DNA from: Euonymus europaeus
Taxonomy: Eukaryota; Streptophyta; Magnoliopsida; Celastrales; Celastraceae
Assembly (NCBI GenBank): GCA_963580455.1
Contig: OY756958.1
Location: forward strand, 27,044,501-27,108,500
DNA: 64,000 bases
Direction: 5' to 3'
Part shown: positions 49,801 to 63,080 of the stretch, in pieces
Numbering within the stretch: position 1 is the stretch's first letter
Layout: every line of letters starts with the position of its first letter
Position numbers and translations under genes: made by a program
The notes under the pieces: generated by a model
What the model was told of the DNA's origin: nothing
The model's database searches: none
Seen by the model: the letters and a program-made list of their open reading frames with translations, nothing else

Positions 49801-50865
49801 TACTCCATTCACATACAACTCCACACTGCCTCTTCCAAGCACATCCATTCTAGTATTATTGCCGAGCTTCACCACGTGTCTGTATGCTTCATCCAGCTTA
49901 CTGAACATTGACTTGTCTCCACACATATGATTTGAGCAACCAGAATCCAAAAACCAAGCATCTTCGTGCTTTGCATCATGCATCTCTACAAAGGCCATCA
50001 ACAGTAGCTCCTCTTCTTCATCAATTTCTGCATAGTTTGCCTCCTTGTTTGTCTCCTTGTCCCAAGAAGGACATTCATATTGATAATGACCCAACTTATG
50101 GCATTTGAAGCACTCAATTGTGGCTCGGCTGAGGCTCTGTCTTCCTCTTCCTCTCCCTCTGCCTCTTCCTCTTCCTCTGAAACTGCTTCTACCTTGTCCT
50201 CTTGCTCCAGACCCTTCTTCAGAACTCACTTTTAAGGCATGCTCATCACCACTGCTCTTGTGAAACTTCTGCTCGTGAACTATTAATGAACTTTGAAGTT
50301 CATCAATGGAAAGCACATCTATGTCTTTAGACTCCTCGATTGAACAAACAATGTAATTGAATTTTTCAGTCAATGATCTAAGGATTTTTTCAACGACTGT
50401 GACATCTCGCATCTGTTCTCCATGTGTCCTCATCTTGTTAGCCACTGTCATAACTCTGGCAAAATATTCAGTGATGCCTTCACTGGTCTTCATCTCAAGC
50501 ACCTCAAATTCCTTCCTCAAAGCTTGGAGGATGGACCGCTTCACTCTGGAATTACCCTCATATTTCCTCTTCATTGAATCCCAAATTTGTTTCGAGGTAT
50601 CTTTTTGCAAGATTGTCTCCAGAATTGTCCTGTCAATTGCTTGAAACAGGTAATTCTTCACCTTCAGATCTTTGAGCTTCAAATCATCTACCTTCCTTCG
50701 TTGTGTCTCAGTCATGGCTGCCTCTGCCTCTGGTTCCTCATAACCAGTCTGTACCAAGCTCCAATATTCCTTGGATCTCAAGAAATTCTCCATTAGCATG
50801 CTCCAATGGTCATAGTGACCATCGAAGCGTGGTATGGATGGTTGAACAAAACTTCCTTCACTCAT
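46805..50865 (-). pseudogene. Copia gag-pol polyprotein, disrupted
   Basis: The order is Gag, protease, integrase, reverse transcriptase, RNase H, as in Ty1/copia. The 836-codon first frame (50865-48355) holds a UBN2-type Gag, a zinc knuckle at about 252-265 (CFKCHKLGHYQYEC), the protease DSG at 307-309, the integrase HHCC region (HCRYGHLSHKGL, CRDCVKGKQH), and integrase core motifs (DDYSRKAW, TPQQNGVAERKN). A stop then separates it from 48345-48139 (RT start: WIYKTKLNELGEVDKYKARL) and 48091-46805, which carries RT (LDVKSAFLHGAL, YVDDLIYTG) and RNase H (TDSDYAGD, KHIDVRFHYLRD). The gap coincides with a 67-bp duplication. The element cannot make an intact polyprotein. Confidence 0.92.
48093..48280. 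repeat. 67-bp direct duplication inside copia RT
   Basis: CTTATCTACTTCACCCAACT through CTCTTTGCT occurs at 48093-48159 and 48214-48280 with no difference seen. The extra copy (48093-48159) replaces the conserved RT segment that normally follows HGVDYS and breaks the frame. Confidence 0.9.
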
Positions 50866-50953
50866 ATCTCTCTTTCTCTACTCTGTGTTTGGAAGCCACT
50901 CGTAATACTGCTGCTCCTGTTTTATCCGGCCCAGTGGGGCTCCGATACCAAAT

Positions 50954-51221
50954 TGAAAAGACAAATTGATCAATGAAAACTTAATGATCAAGAACCCTAG
51001 ACAAACTGGATGAATGGCTTGACTTTATTGAAACAACTTTGAGATTATAAAGCCATACAACAGATCCTAATAAGAAGGAGAAAAAACAGCCCACTAAAGC
51101 ATGAATTAAGCTTAGTGGTAATCACAACAGGAATGAGTCAAAAAAAACAAGTAACAGCCCTAGAATCTAGGACATTATTCTAACAGACACTTAAAACAGA
51201 AAACAAACAATTAACTCAACA
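50954..51221 (-). repeat. Copia 5' LTR
   Basis: 268 bp matching 46514-46781. It is the 5' LTR because the polyprotein runs on the minus strand away from it, with the primer site at 50953-50938. Confidence 0.95.
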
Positions 51222-51974
51222 GTCTCCGGCCAAATCCCTACCTGCATTGCCACTTCCCTCACTTCTCTCCGAGTCCTCGACCTCGTCGGGAACCAGATCG
51301 GCGGAAATGTTCCGGCCGACATCGGTAATCTCCAGAACTTGGCGGTCCTCGACCTCGCCGACAATCAGATATCCTGTAAGATCCCGGCGTCGATTGTTAA
51401 ACTGAAAAGCTTGAAGCATCTTGATGTTAGCAACAACAAGATTTCTGGCAAAATCCCAGCTGATTTCGGGAATTTAGAAATGCTGAGTTGAGCATTACTG
51501 AATAGGAACCAACTAACCGGTTCAATACCGAGTTCAATCGGTAACATGTACAGATTAGCGGATTTGGACTTGTCCATGAACAAAATCTCTGGGTCGATTC
51601 CACCCGAGTTGGGCAAAACGCGGGTCCTCTCGACACTGAACTTCGATAACAACCAGATTTTGGGTCAAATACCTCCCGCTTTGTTGAGTAACTCGGGTAT
51701 GGGTATTCTCAACCTAAGCCGAAACGCACTTGAAGGAAACATACCGGATGTTTTCGGTCCGAATTCTTATTTCATGGCGCTTGATTTGTCGTATAATAAC
51801 TTGAAGGGTGCAATACCCGGTTCATTGTCGTCGTCGAAGTTTGTCGGGCACTTGGACTTGAGCCATAACCACCTTTGTGGGTCCATTCCGATCGGGTCTC
51901 CGTTTGATCACTTTGAAGCGCCGTCGTTTTCTAACAACGATTGCTTATGCGGGAACCAATTGAAGACTTGTTAG

Positions 51975-54121
51975 TTGTTTCGGTTCCGCCGGTATATGAA
52001 CTCTTCCCGTTGTATGTGTTTAATTTTGTGCACGTAAATGTTGTAATTTGTATTGATTGTGTATGTTTATGATTAATTAATGTGATTCAAAAAGCCAAAT
52101 ACTTCAGTTGACAGGGACGAGAACACACTAGCCTAGTCTGCATGCATGTGAAAACTGAAAACCTGCATGATCCTGACGACTCATATCTCTCTCACCCTAT
52201 TAATTTTAAATTTTAAATAGGATATATGCCTATGATTTAACATAGCATATAGGATCTTGCGTTGGAGATACAAGTATACCCATAAAAAATACTTACGTAT
52301 ATATAAAGTTATAAACCCTATACTATACGAGTTATAACGTGCACAAACTTTAAAGTTCATAATCTCATCATCTAAAACGTTGAATCTAATCAACAATTTA
52401 AAGTAAAGCCAATACAAAAGAGTCACAGCATAGTCAATCCATATAGGATTAAAATAGGTCACAACCGAGTCTTCGATTTTCAACGACAGCTTGGGGGCTT
52501 GGAAAGGGTGAGTTTTGAAGACCTCTAGGTGCCTGACCCATTGATGGTGGTGTCAGAAAAGAATGCTCAATCTGTTAGGGAACACGTCGTTTTCTTGTGT
52601 TTCCTTAACACAATTGGGTAGATATAGACAATTTCGTTCGAGTGTTTGACAACATTCAAGCAATTTTTCATGGTCATTAATGGACAGAGAATGTTGAGCT
52701 TTTCATGAAGAGGTCGAGGAATTTTTTTGGGTTGTCAGCCGTCCAAATGGCAGTTTGTGGTGTTAGTATGTCGGTGTGACTTTTCATTTTTTTATTTTTT
52801 TTAACATATTTAATTTCAGCCCTGGTCATATCTATAAGTATCAAATCCATCATCCATAGCATGTGAGTGAGTGCAGGCGATGTTCATGATATGAACCCTC
52901 TTGAGCAAAAAGCAATTTACATATTTTTCCTTTCATGAGCTTTTAACAATACAAACAGGAAAGCTAAACGCACATGATGAAAACATCAGCAAACAGTAAC
53001 ACCTTTTCACGAAGAGATTCGAACATGAATAAGATCAAAAGATATTTGGATCCCCCTTACAAAAAGCCATGACCCCATGACCGTTTCAGTGATTGAATGA
53101 CCCACAGAGACATGAAAATAAAGAAAATTTACAGAAACTCGATGCACTCAATTTTATTAGTTGATGAAAACAGAGCAGCTTGAAATACATCTCTCCCAGT
53201 TTTACCTAAAGACACCAATTATAATAGTTTTCTCATAGCAGTTGTGTTCTTGTCATCGCCAAGAGAGTTAACATCAGAGGTCAACACTCTTACACAGCGA
53301 ATGGGCGTCTCCGATATTATTTAATGTTGACAGATAATCAACATTTAATGTTGGACATATTACCCAGTTGGTGGAGGCTGGCAACCGAGGCACAGTTGTG
53401 CTATCAATATCATGCACCATGTGCTTAGCTAAGGACCTAGTTCAGCTCCAGCCAGGTCCTTAGAATCCAACAACTGAGAAGTAGAGGGGCAGTTGTAACA
53501 TAAATGTCTCAACAGGGACATCTTTCGTTAGTTTTAAGAATTCTTCAACATTTGAGCAGGAAAAAAAGAGAGAAAAGAATGAAAAAATCCAAATAGAAAG
53601 AGACTACACAAATCACAGAGTTCTAAAGAAATATGATAATTCAAAAAAAAAAAAAAAACAACACCAGCGTAAAGGGAGGAGAATATGTTTCATAAGCAGA
53701 TGCATTGGAAAAGACCAATCATCAGAAAGAAAATGCATGCATATTTTCATATATCAAGAGAAGCACCGAAGCAAATTAACACATGCAATGAAGATAGCAA
53801 CCAAAATATCTGCAAAATTACAATAAATTGATCGTCGATTGAACTTGAATGGGGTAGATTTAACTATAATGATCTACAAAACATAAGGAAAATGATAACT
53901 ATTCAATGCTATAAATGACCTCTCCATTCATCGGTCCAAACAATCTGTAAATTGTATTTTGGATGATAAGAAGAAGAACTCGAAGAATTCACATAAGGCA
54001 GGAAAATGCCACTTTTTTTTTAGTTGTCCTTCTATGGTCTACTGTAAGGCAACACAAATCTAGCTGAAAATAATATAACTAGCTAGTTTGATATCCAATT
54101 AAATGGGTTGGCAAGATAAAT
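51975..54121. other. Intergenic DNA between the LRR pseudogene and COM1
   Basis: No gene is seen. It contains the former 3' flank of the LRR gene and the 3' UTR side of COM1. A poly-A tract lies near 53644. Composition is AT-rich with short frames only. Confidence 0.55.
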
Positions 54122-56550
54122 TCACATTTCAGAATCAAATCCAATATTCCAAAACCCATCAGGGGTCAAGGGAGGGGCATACCTATATCGATGCCTGGAG
54201 ACACCATCGTGATGCTCACAGCGGAAATTCTGATTATTACCATTGCTTTCCTTGCCTTCATTATTGGGAAGAACCGCATCATAAAATCTTTTACATTGCT
54301 TGCATTCGACTCCTTTTAAACTTTCCCGCTCAGCCTTCTTTCTCACTGGTTCGACATACTTGAAACCTCTTTTGCCATCCATTGGGACTGGCATCTGCAT
54401 CTTTCGTGAAATAGGGCCGACATTCATATCCTGTGTTTCATCATCTGAGCTATCAGGACAAACTTCTCCTGGAACCTGGATTGGAGGAATGTTATGATCT
54501 TCCTCTTTCATCACTTTATTTAAGTTTCCTCTAATGTTTTTAAGGGGTGTATCGAGAAAGTCATCATGAGGATCAGGCCCATCAATGCATTTGTCAGACC
54601 TAGTACCTCTCCATGAAGATGCAGATCGCTTTCTACCAGTTACTGGGGCAGATTTTGCAGATAAGGGGTATTTAGGTGCAGCAAGAACAGTGGAAGTCGG
54701 AGAATGAAATCTTGAGGTTTGAACTGGTTTGGTTCCCCTGGCATCCTCCATGTTATCATCAGCCTCATTCTTCACTTTGTTTGTCCCACAAGCAATTGCG
54801 AAAGTATTTGCATTTTCATCTTTAATATCTGCATTACCAAGCAACAAATAATTGATTAAAATCTTCGATAAAAGCTGAAAAATACTTGCTAAACATCTGC
54901 AGTATTCATTTTTCTATCATTAATCAATTGAATAAATAAGAACAAAATTTTCATAAAATAATTACACTGCTTATGATTACAGCTACAGAAGTTTGTTTAG
55001 AACTAAGAATAGCAGCACTGCAACCACTTAAAAGAAAAAAGGAAAATTGAAAGAAAAAAAAAACAGTCTCATTCAAGCATTTCGTTTGTTTTGTACTGTT
55101 CTTCAAATTAGAATGCATATCACAAGACAAATGAAAATTTTTGGAGGAAATTAGCCACAATACTGAATGCCAAGACAACCATATGTTTTCAAACTGTCTG
55201 GAAAAACTCATTAAGTAGATCACCATGACCGTAAATCAACCACATTTGCTCATCCTATGTAGACAAGAAAGAAGGATGGGAGATGCTCCATAAGATCTTA
55301 CCAGGTGAACTCTTTGCGTCCTGATGATGCTTCAATGAATCACTGCCTTTTCCCGATATGTTCGGTGGATGCATTTCCTCTTCAAAACAACCCAACTTTT
55401 TGCTAAGGAAGTTGTACTGAGATTTCAGACTTTTGTACCTTCCAACAGCATCCCTTCTTTTCTTCTTCGTGGCCAATAACTCTGACTCTTTTGTTTCTAT
55501 CTGCTGAAGTAAAATTTCATATGAATCCCTCCCCTTGGTCCCTTCAATGTCCATTTCTCTCAGATTCAACTGTAGCTGATTAACTTTCTCTTCTAACTGA
55601 TCAACTTTGACCAAAAGCAACATTTTATCTTTTTCACACTCTTCCAGCATCTCTTTTTTCTCTACTATTTCCAAGCCATTTCTTTCAACTTGTTGAAGCA
55701 ATTCTTCTCGCAATTTTCCTCCCTTCTGTACTTCTTCTGTCTTTTTCCTCAGCTCCCTTCGTAGTTCACCTGCACTCTCCTCCATCCGATTCAATTTCGT
55801 CAAGAGTAGTGTCTTCTCTTTTGCATGATCAGTCAGCAGTTGCTCATTATTCATAATATCTAAGGCTTGGACTCCTATCTTCTTGAGCAAATTTTCTTTC
55901 AACTCTTTTCCCTCAGATACTTCTTGAGTCTTTCCCATGAGCTCCTCTTTCAGCTTTTCAACTCTTTTTTCTAGGATACTCACTTTGGTAAGAAGCACAT
56001 CGGCCTTTTCTTCATGTTTCTTCAGTTGTTTTCCTTTGTCCACCACCAGAGATGCTTTTGTTTGAACCAGCTGGACTAACTTATTATGCAATTCCATTCC
56101 CTCATCAATTTCCCTAGACTTCAGGTTAAGGTTGTTTTCCAGTTCGTCAATCCTGAGTTGTTGGCTTTTTAGTCTCATGAGTAAATTACTCTTCTGCTCC
56201 TGGTCTCCCAATTTTTTTAACTTTTCAACTTTGAGAGCCTCTTTCTCTTCAAAAGCTTTTTGCTTCTCCAATCGCAGTCTCTCTATTTGGAGCAATAGAT
56301 CTCTTTCCTTCTCTTTCCACCCATCTTCTGCAGCTTTCCTGGCTTCAGAGTAAATTTTCACCAAGGTTTTGGGTTTTGATTGAAAATTTGGGAAAAGCTG
56401 GCTACAAAATATGTACTCTATCTGAGAAATCCTGTCCTTCGCTTCTTGAATAGTGGCAACCAGAATAGTACTAAGCCCAGAAACATACTTTGCATCACCA
56501 CTGTCAATTGGATAACTTAGTTTAGGAGAGCTTTGCAGTTGTTCCTCCAT
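54122..56550 (-). CDS. COM1: COM1/GR1 (gamma response 1), plant CtIP/Sae2 homologue
   Basis: Acts with the MRE11 complex to start resection of DNA double-strand breaks; needed in meiosis to clear SPO11 from ends (family knowledge). The exons are 56550-55302 and 54828-54122 with one phase-1 intron, giving 651 residues. The start is MEEQLQSSPKL; an apparent upstream extension begins at a non-ATG codon. Residues about 60-390 are a long heptad-like coiled coil rich in Lys, Glu and Leu. The C-terminal Sae2/CtIP domain shows CKQC (592-595), Cys620, RHR (628-630) and PPLTPDGFW (about 635-643). Ser-Pro and Thr-Pro sites in the middle (SPTST, DTPLKN) fit cell-cycle kinase control, an inference. A leader exon ends near 57245, with an acceptor just upstream of the start. 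Confidence 0.95.
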
Positions 56551-57440
56551 CTCCGAACAGAAAGAGACAAATACAGCCAACTAGCCAAGTTAGATTGACA
56601 GATCTATAGAATCTATCATCCAAATAGAAGTACTTTCTTCCCTTTCAGTCGAGAACTTCAGGATCATTTGTGAAATCCCAATTTTTGTGCTATGTATATC
56701 TTTCCTACAAAAAGAGGCCAAAAATTTCCTAAAGTGCATATGCTCAGACAGCGAAACCTAGGTATCAAATATCATATCATAAGTAAACTTGTGACAAATT
56801 AACATAAGGCTACATCAGTACATTGTTTCCCATCTTAAAACGCAAGAAAAGGAAACACCACCCGCTGTACAAGGGTCACAAGTTGGTGCGGCAGTAAGCA
56901 TTATGGAAGAACAGATATACTCGATAAATTCAAGCTAAAAAAAAAAGATTAACAGAAGTAAATTGCTCTCAAAAACCTCACTCATGTCAATTCTACCAAA
57001 ACTACTTCCCGTTCCGTTTCAGTTCAGCCAAGCATATCATAGAGCTCAAAACATAGCACGTATTATTGCAAAGCTTCAAAATATCAGATTCGCCTTCTGA
57101 TAAACTAGGGCATTCGTAGAAAAAACAAAAATTTTGGGGAATTTCGCACAATTGGCAAGTAATCCAAATCTTTGCGCGACTGAAATTTGGTCGAAACATA
57201 GAAGACACCATAACGCACATATGATCAGAAAATACACAGAATTACCTTTATCTTCCTCCTCTAGTTTATTTGATGAAATGGAGGCCCCAAATAAAAGATA
57301 AATGGAAGCGGGATCAATGACAAAACGAGGTCGTATCGGAAGGTCTGGATTTTGACTTCAATAGGCAGGAAAACTGTCGACGGTAAACGTAGCTGTTGTC
57401 GTCGTTCACGCTTCAGGACTTCACTGCGTTAAATTGGGAA
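56551..57440 (-). promoter_or_regulatory. COM1 5' UTR intron and promoter
   Basis: On the minus strand a leader ending GAGGAAGATAAAG, then gtaattctgtg (near 57245) is followed by about 650 bp of intron-like sequence and an acceptor (AACTTGGCTAG) near 56580, 30 bases from the ATG. Sequence upstream of about 57300 is the presumed promoter. No DNA-damage-response motif was recognised. Confidence 0.5.
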
Positions 57441-57617
57441 GGAAAGGAAAAAAACGACAAAACCAACTTCGTTTTAGTCTCTCGCTTTCTCTCTCCCGCA
57501 CCTCTCCGCCTGTCTCTCCCCATGTTGCCGAGCTCACCTATTTATCAGTTTTAAGCTTAGCGGGGAAGATACTGACTGGTGGGGCTCGCTGGCCTTTGTG
57601 GGCCTTAGAGGCACTGA

Positions 57618-58339
57618 AAGATTCAAGATGAGCACTATTGGAATCCCCTAGTTTTTCAAGTTCACCCAAAAAAAATTTAAAAGCACAATTTTTAAATCAC
57701 TCTGTTTGACCCAAACAATATCAACTATTCATCTATCATTTTTTCTCCGTCAACACCAACGCCTAAAAGTAAGCATTGGATGAATGCCCGAACATTGAGA
57801 AGGAAGTTCGCTTTTCTCCATCCTCTATTACAACATAATTGCAACTGCAGGGGATTTTCAGTCGGGAAAGGACCAGAACCTACTCTTATAGTATATGCTT
57901 TCACATGCACAAAAAGAGACAAAATGCAATAATGAATACTGAGCATTGGTGGCGTGGATGATTCTCCCAACAAATTAAATGCTGTGGCACCTAGCACAGA
58001 CTTTCCTCCCAAACACTTGCCGATAAAGAACAAGTTAAATGCAAAAAAGCCATTAATCTGACAACAGTACTTCAATGCAACTATGTCCAGTCAGCCACAA
58101 CGACGAGGACGCCCTGTTGTAGTGCCGAACTCCTGCCCAGCAAATCTAAGGTCACCCTCTAGCCCCAAAACTAGCAAAGGTAGCTGGAGAGATGAGAGGA
58201 TGGGAGAGGAGAGAAGATGGATGAACAGTATAGGGATTGTTTGAATCAATTGGGGTGATTTTAAGAATTACACTTTTAAGATTTTTTTGAGATGAACTTG
58301 AAAAACTGTGAAGTTCCAATAGTGCTCATCAAGATTCCA
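57618..58339. mobile_element. Mutator-type non-autonomous element with 9-bp target duplication
   Basis: The left arm from 57627 (GATGAGCACTATTGGAATCC) and the reverse complement of the right arm (GATGAGCACTATTGGAACTT, ending 58330) align for about 110 bases. The flanks AAGATTCAA (57618-57626) and AAGATTCCA (58331-58339) agree at eight of nine positions; a 9-bp duplication with long inverted repeats fits the Mutator superfamily. The 704-bp body has no transposase. The interior (about 57765-58200) is less AT-rich than the arms and may be captured host sequence; a 116-codon minus frame there (58075-57725) has no motif I recognise. Confidence 0.8.
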
Positions 58340-59172
58340 AGAGGAGAGTGTTGACTGTTGAGGGCCTTGGGGGGGAGGGAACTGAATAATATTGGGTTAA
58401 TTTTTATTTTGGGCTTTTCTTCACAGAGATAATGGACTTTGTCGACAAGCCCAAATACTGGCTTCGGCCCAAGTACTGCATTTGGGGTGGCACCGCTGTT
58501 GTAAAAGAGAGGGCCATGAAGATCACCATTGATTTTAGTAGTTGATTCCCTTAAAGAGCAGACAGAGCAAAGAAATTAAACCCGGACAGTGAAAACCTAC
58601 TCTGTGGGCAGGTGACGGTCCTGGGTTTTGACTTTTGAGGGGCCGGACAAACTTTAAAACAATGAGATTTTAATAAAATAATAATTAAAAAATGTTCAAG
58701 TAAAATAATTTTTAAATTTTTAAGTTGTAATATGATGAATATTATTGAACTAATTTTTTCTAAACAAAATAGCCTTAAATGTGTTTAAAATTTTTATAAT
58801 ACTACTACATTTTAAAAAATATATATGGGGCAACGCCGACCGCCCCCGCCACAGGAACGCTCCTGTCTGTGGAGACTATCCCATAACATACACCATGTGA
58901 AATACAAGATGACTTTCATCAAAAAAAAAAATACAAGATGACCGAGAGATCAAAGAACTGGCAAATGAAGCAAACTGAAAACAACAATGGATATGACAGA
59001 GTCAAATAATGTAAAACATAAAAGTGAAATATAATTTCAGTGCAGAAATGTTCCAAAGAGAATTCAACACAAAACCAAAACACCTTAATCTCATAAAATG
59101 TATTTGCCAAAATTGGAGGATCTACATAAGGAAAAAAAAAACACTTCACTCTCATACTAAATGTAGGACGCT
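58340..59172. other. Intergenic DNA between the Mutator-type element and RPL31
   Basis: No gene is seen. AT-rich sequence with a short GC-rich patch near 58830-58880 (GGGGCAACGCCGACCG). The right end is probably the RPL31 3' UTR. Confidence 0.5.
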
Positions 59173-61220
<2,048 letters not shown>

Positions 61221-61292
61221 CATGATTGACGAAAATCATAGTAAAACATTAATCATCAAAAGAAAAATTAAACCTAGCAAAAGGAAAGGCTA

Positions 61293-61475
61293 TTTAATTC
61301 CGGAGTTTGGCTTGGTGGTAAATTATCGGGATAAGGTCTTAGGTTTGACTCTCATAAATTATACCATGTAAGGTAGTTTGCGTAAGGTCTTAGGTCCGAC
61401 TCTCACATTAAACAAATTTTATCATGTAGGATAACAATTTGCGTCTTTCTCTAAACCATTTAAGGATCAAGGATG
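61293..61475 (+). mobile_element. tRNA-derived SINE
   Basis: The A-box-like GGAGTTTGGCTTGGTGGTAA (61302) and B-box-like TCTTAGGTTTGACTCTCAT (61340) are about 35 bases apart, as in a tRNA head. The B-box region recurs at 61388 (TCTTAGGTCCGACTCTCACA), a short internal duplication. It is not a working tRNA because no acceptor or anticodon stem is evident. Confidence 0.6.
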
Positions 61476-61917
61476 AAATAAAATATGATCTTGTCTTGAA
61501 TGATTACTTGTTAAGGGAAAATTCAATCATTCCCTCCAATTTAATAGGTTAGGTTTCCTTTTCATCTTTTTTTTTGTAAGTGTGTTTTGTTTTTCCATAT
61601 ATGAATTGAAATTCAATCGCGTTAAGTTTTTCTTATATAAGGTTGTTTTCGTTGTCAAACAAGCTTTCATGTTTGTCCACTTCTTCATAAAACTAAAAAA
61701 AAAAAAAAACAAACATGTTTTTATTTTTATTTTTTTGTCGTTGTTTAGTTGATGGTTGTTCTTGAAATCAACTACCTTCGCCTGAAAACAACAAGCGTCA
61801 ATTGATTTGATGGACAGTGGCTTGTCGCGGTACTCCGACGTCAAGTTAGTATCAAGCTTTATCAATAGCTTAATATCAAAAAACTAGAGCTTACAAAATT
61901 ACGGTGGAGGTGCACCC

Positions 61918-62413
61918 TAACCCCACGTTTGGTTGAAAGAGAAATTGAGTTTAAGATGAGTTGAGCATGAGCTTATTGAGAAGGGAGAATAGAAGGGGTG
62001 AATGAATTTAAATATAAAATTTTGTATGTTTGGTTAATGTGAAAATGAACATGAATTTTAGTTTAAATGAATTATAATATAGATAAAAAGTACCGCATTA
62101 TTCTTTTTCTAATAAATTGATAATTTTATATGATTTTAATTGAAGGATAAACTATTTAATTCCGTTCAAAAAAAATTGAAGGATAAAATTGTCATTTTAA
62201 AAAATATCCACAAGGGGAGAATAACCAAGCTCACAAAAATGTGACAATCTTATCTTTCAAAAATATGACTTGACTATTCTCCCCTTGTGGAAATAGGGGT
62301 CATCAGCTCTTGCTCATGACCCATGTTTTAGACGAATCAAACAAGAGAATGAGTTTTGACAAAACTCATTCTTTTGTCTCACTCTCTATTATCTCCAATC
62401 AAACGTGGGTTAA
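61918..62413. mobile_element. PIF/Harbinger-like MITE with fold-back interior
   Basis: The left end CCCCACGTTTGGTTG at 61921 and the reverse complement of the right end (ACCCACGTTTGATTG, ending 62410) pair closely, flanked on both sides by TAA (61918-61920, 62411-62413), the 3-bp target typical of PIF/Harbinger. Inside, TCCACAAGGGGAGAATA (62209) and its reverse complement (62274) form a second stem, and ATGAGTTTTGACAAAACTCAT-like sequence near 62350 a third. No coding frame. Confidence 0.6.
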
Positions 62414-62606
62414 ATTCGAACCCCAATTGATTGGGGATATTTCGGCCTATCAAGCCCATAATTCTTGGGACTTTCTTTTTTTATCCTGACCTTGATGCTT
62501 GAAATTGTGACACGCATCCGGCCTATAGTGCGGATGTGTCCATAGTGGAATTATTCCCCCATAGTATCCATATGGAGAATCAAACTTAGGTTCTAAGTTA
62601 GAATCA

Positions 62607-63080
62607 AAGTTGTCAAAACCGGATCGACTAATCAAACCGAGTCAACCGATGATGGGCATGTACTAGTCTGATTATCCCAATATAAATTGTGGGTTTTATG
62701 ATTTTTGTTTTTGAGAACCAATATTGAATTGGTACAACTGGTGGAATCGATCAGTCTCAATGAATCGGATCAGTCAAATTTAATTGAAATATATATATGT
62801 TTGTGATAAATTTCAAACATAGGACCTACTCCTACAACTGAGATATGATACATTTTTTGTTCAACAAAGACATACAAAATTAATATGACATTTTTGTAAA
62901 AACATTGCACGACATTCAATGCTAAAAATTATTTATATTGTATTAAATAATTATTTATACAATATATATATATATAATATTTGATTTGATTGAACTAGAT
63001 TGAATTCCAATTGAACTTTTAAACGTTAAATTAAAAAAAGATTTGCATTTTATGACTGATCCGATTTTGAAAACCTTCAT
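62607..63080. mobile_element. Inverted-repeat element, unclassified
   Basis: AAGTTGTCAAAACCGGATCG at the left and the reverse complement of the right end (AGGTTTTCAAAATCGGATCA) match at most positions. The interior repeats 'gattgaa' and 'gatcagtc' phrases and is AT-rich. No clear target duplication. Similar GGTTTTCAAAACCGG-type repeats are common in plants. Confidence 0.4.

Larger units (their letters stand above)
46509..51226 (-). mobile_element. Ty1/copia LTR retrotransposon with 5-bp target duplication
   Basis: The body is 46514-51221 (4,708 bp), bounded by 268-bp LTRs that begin TG and end CA. The flanking GTCTC occurs at 46509-46513 and 51222-51226. On the minus strand the primer site TTGGTATCGGAGCCCC follows the 5' LTR and resembles the initiator tRNA-Met site, with one change from the usual TGGTATCAGAGC. 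A purine tract (AAGGGAGAGATT) precedes the 3' LTR. The LTRs differ by about four substitutions and two 1-base indels, so insertion was fairly recent. It splits the DRT100-like gene in opposite orientation. Confidence 0.96.
46276..51974 (+). pseudogene. DRT100-like leucine-rich-repeat gene, truncated and interrupted
   Basis: DRT100-like proteins are secreted LRR proteins close to polygalacturonase inhibitors. The surviving parts are 46276-46513 and 51222-51974. The first part reads NIFNTWTGAQCCNNWFGVSC, then DLTLRGESEDILF (end of the LRR N-terminal cap), shifts frame near 46418, and continues GSIDPAICRLDKLTTLIVAD. The second part continues GQIPTCIATSLTSLRVLDL with LRRs of the pattern LxxLxLSxNxLxGxIP, a stop (TGA) at 51487-51489 within a repeat, and ends CLCGNQLKTC followed by TAG, a normal-looking C-terminus. 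The lesions are loss of signal peptide and start at the gypsy junction, a frameshift, a nonsense codon, and a 4.7-kb copia insertion. The last 142 codons are open but lack a signal peptide and cap. Confidence 0.9.

Noticed and set aside
46805..51221. Copia element as an active autonomous retrotransposon
   Set aside because: The polyprotein is broken by a stop and by the 67-bp duplication, although the LTRs are young.
51546..51974. 142-codon LRR frame as an independent functional gene
   Set aside because: It is the C-terminal remainder of the disrupted DRT100-like gene, without signal peptide or N-terminal cap.
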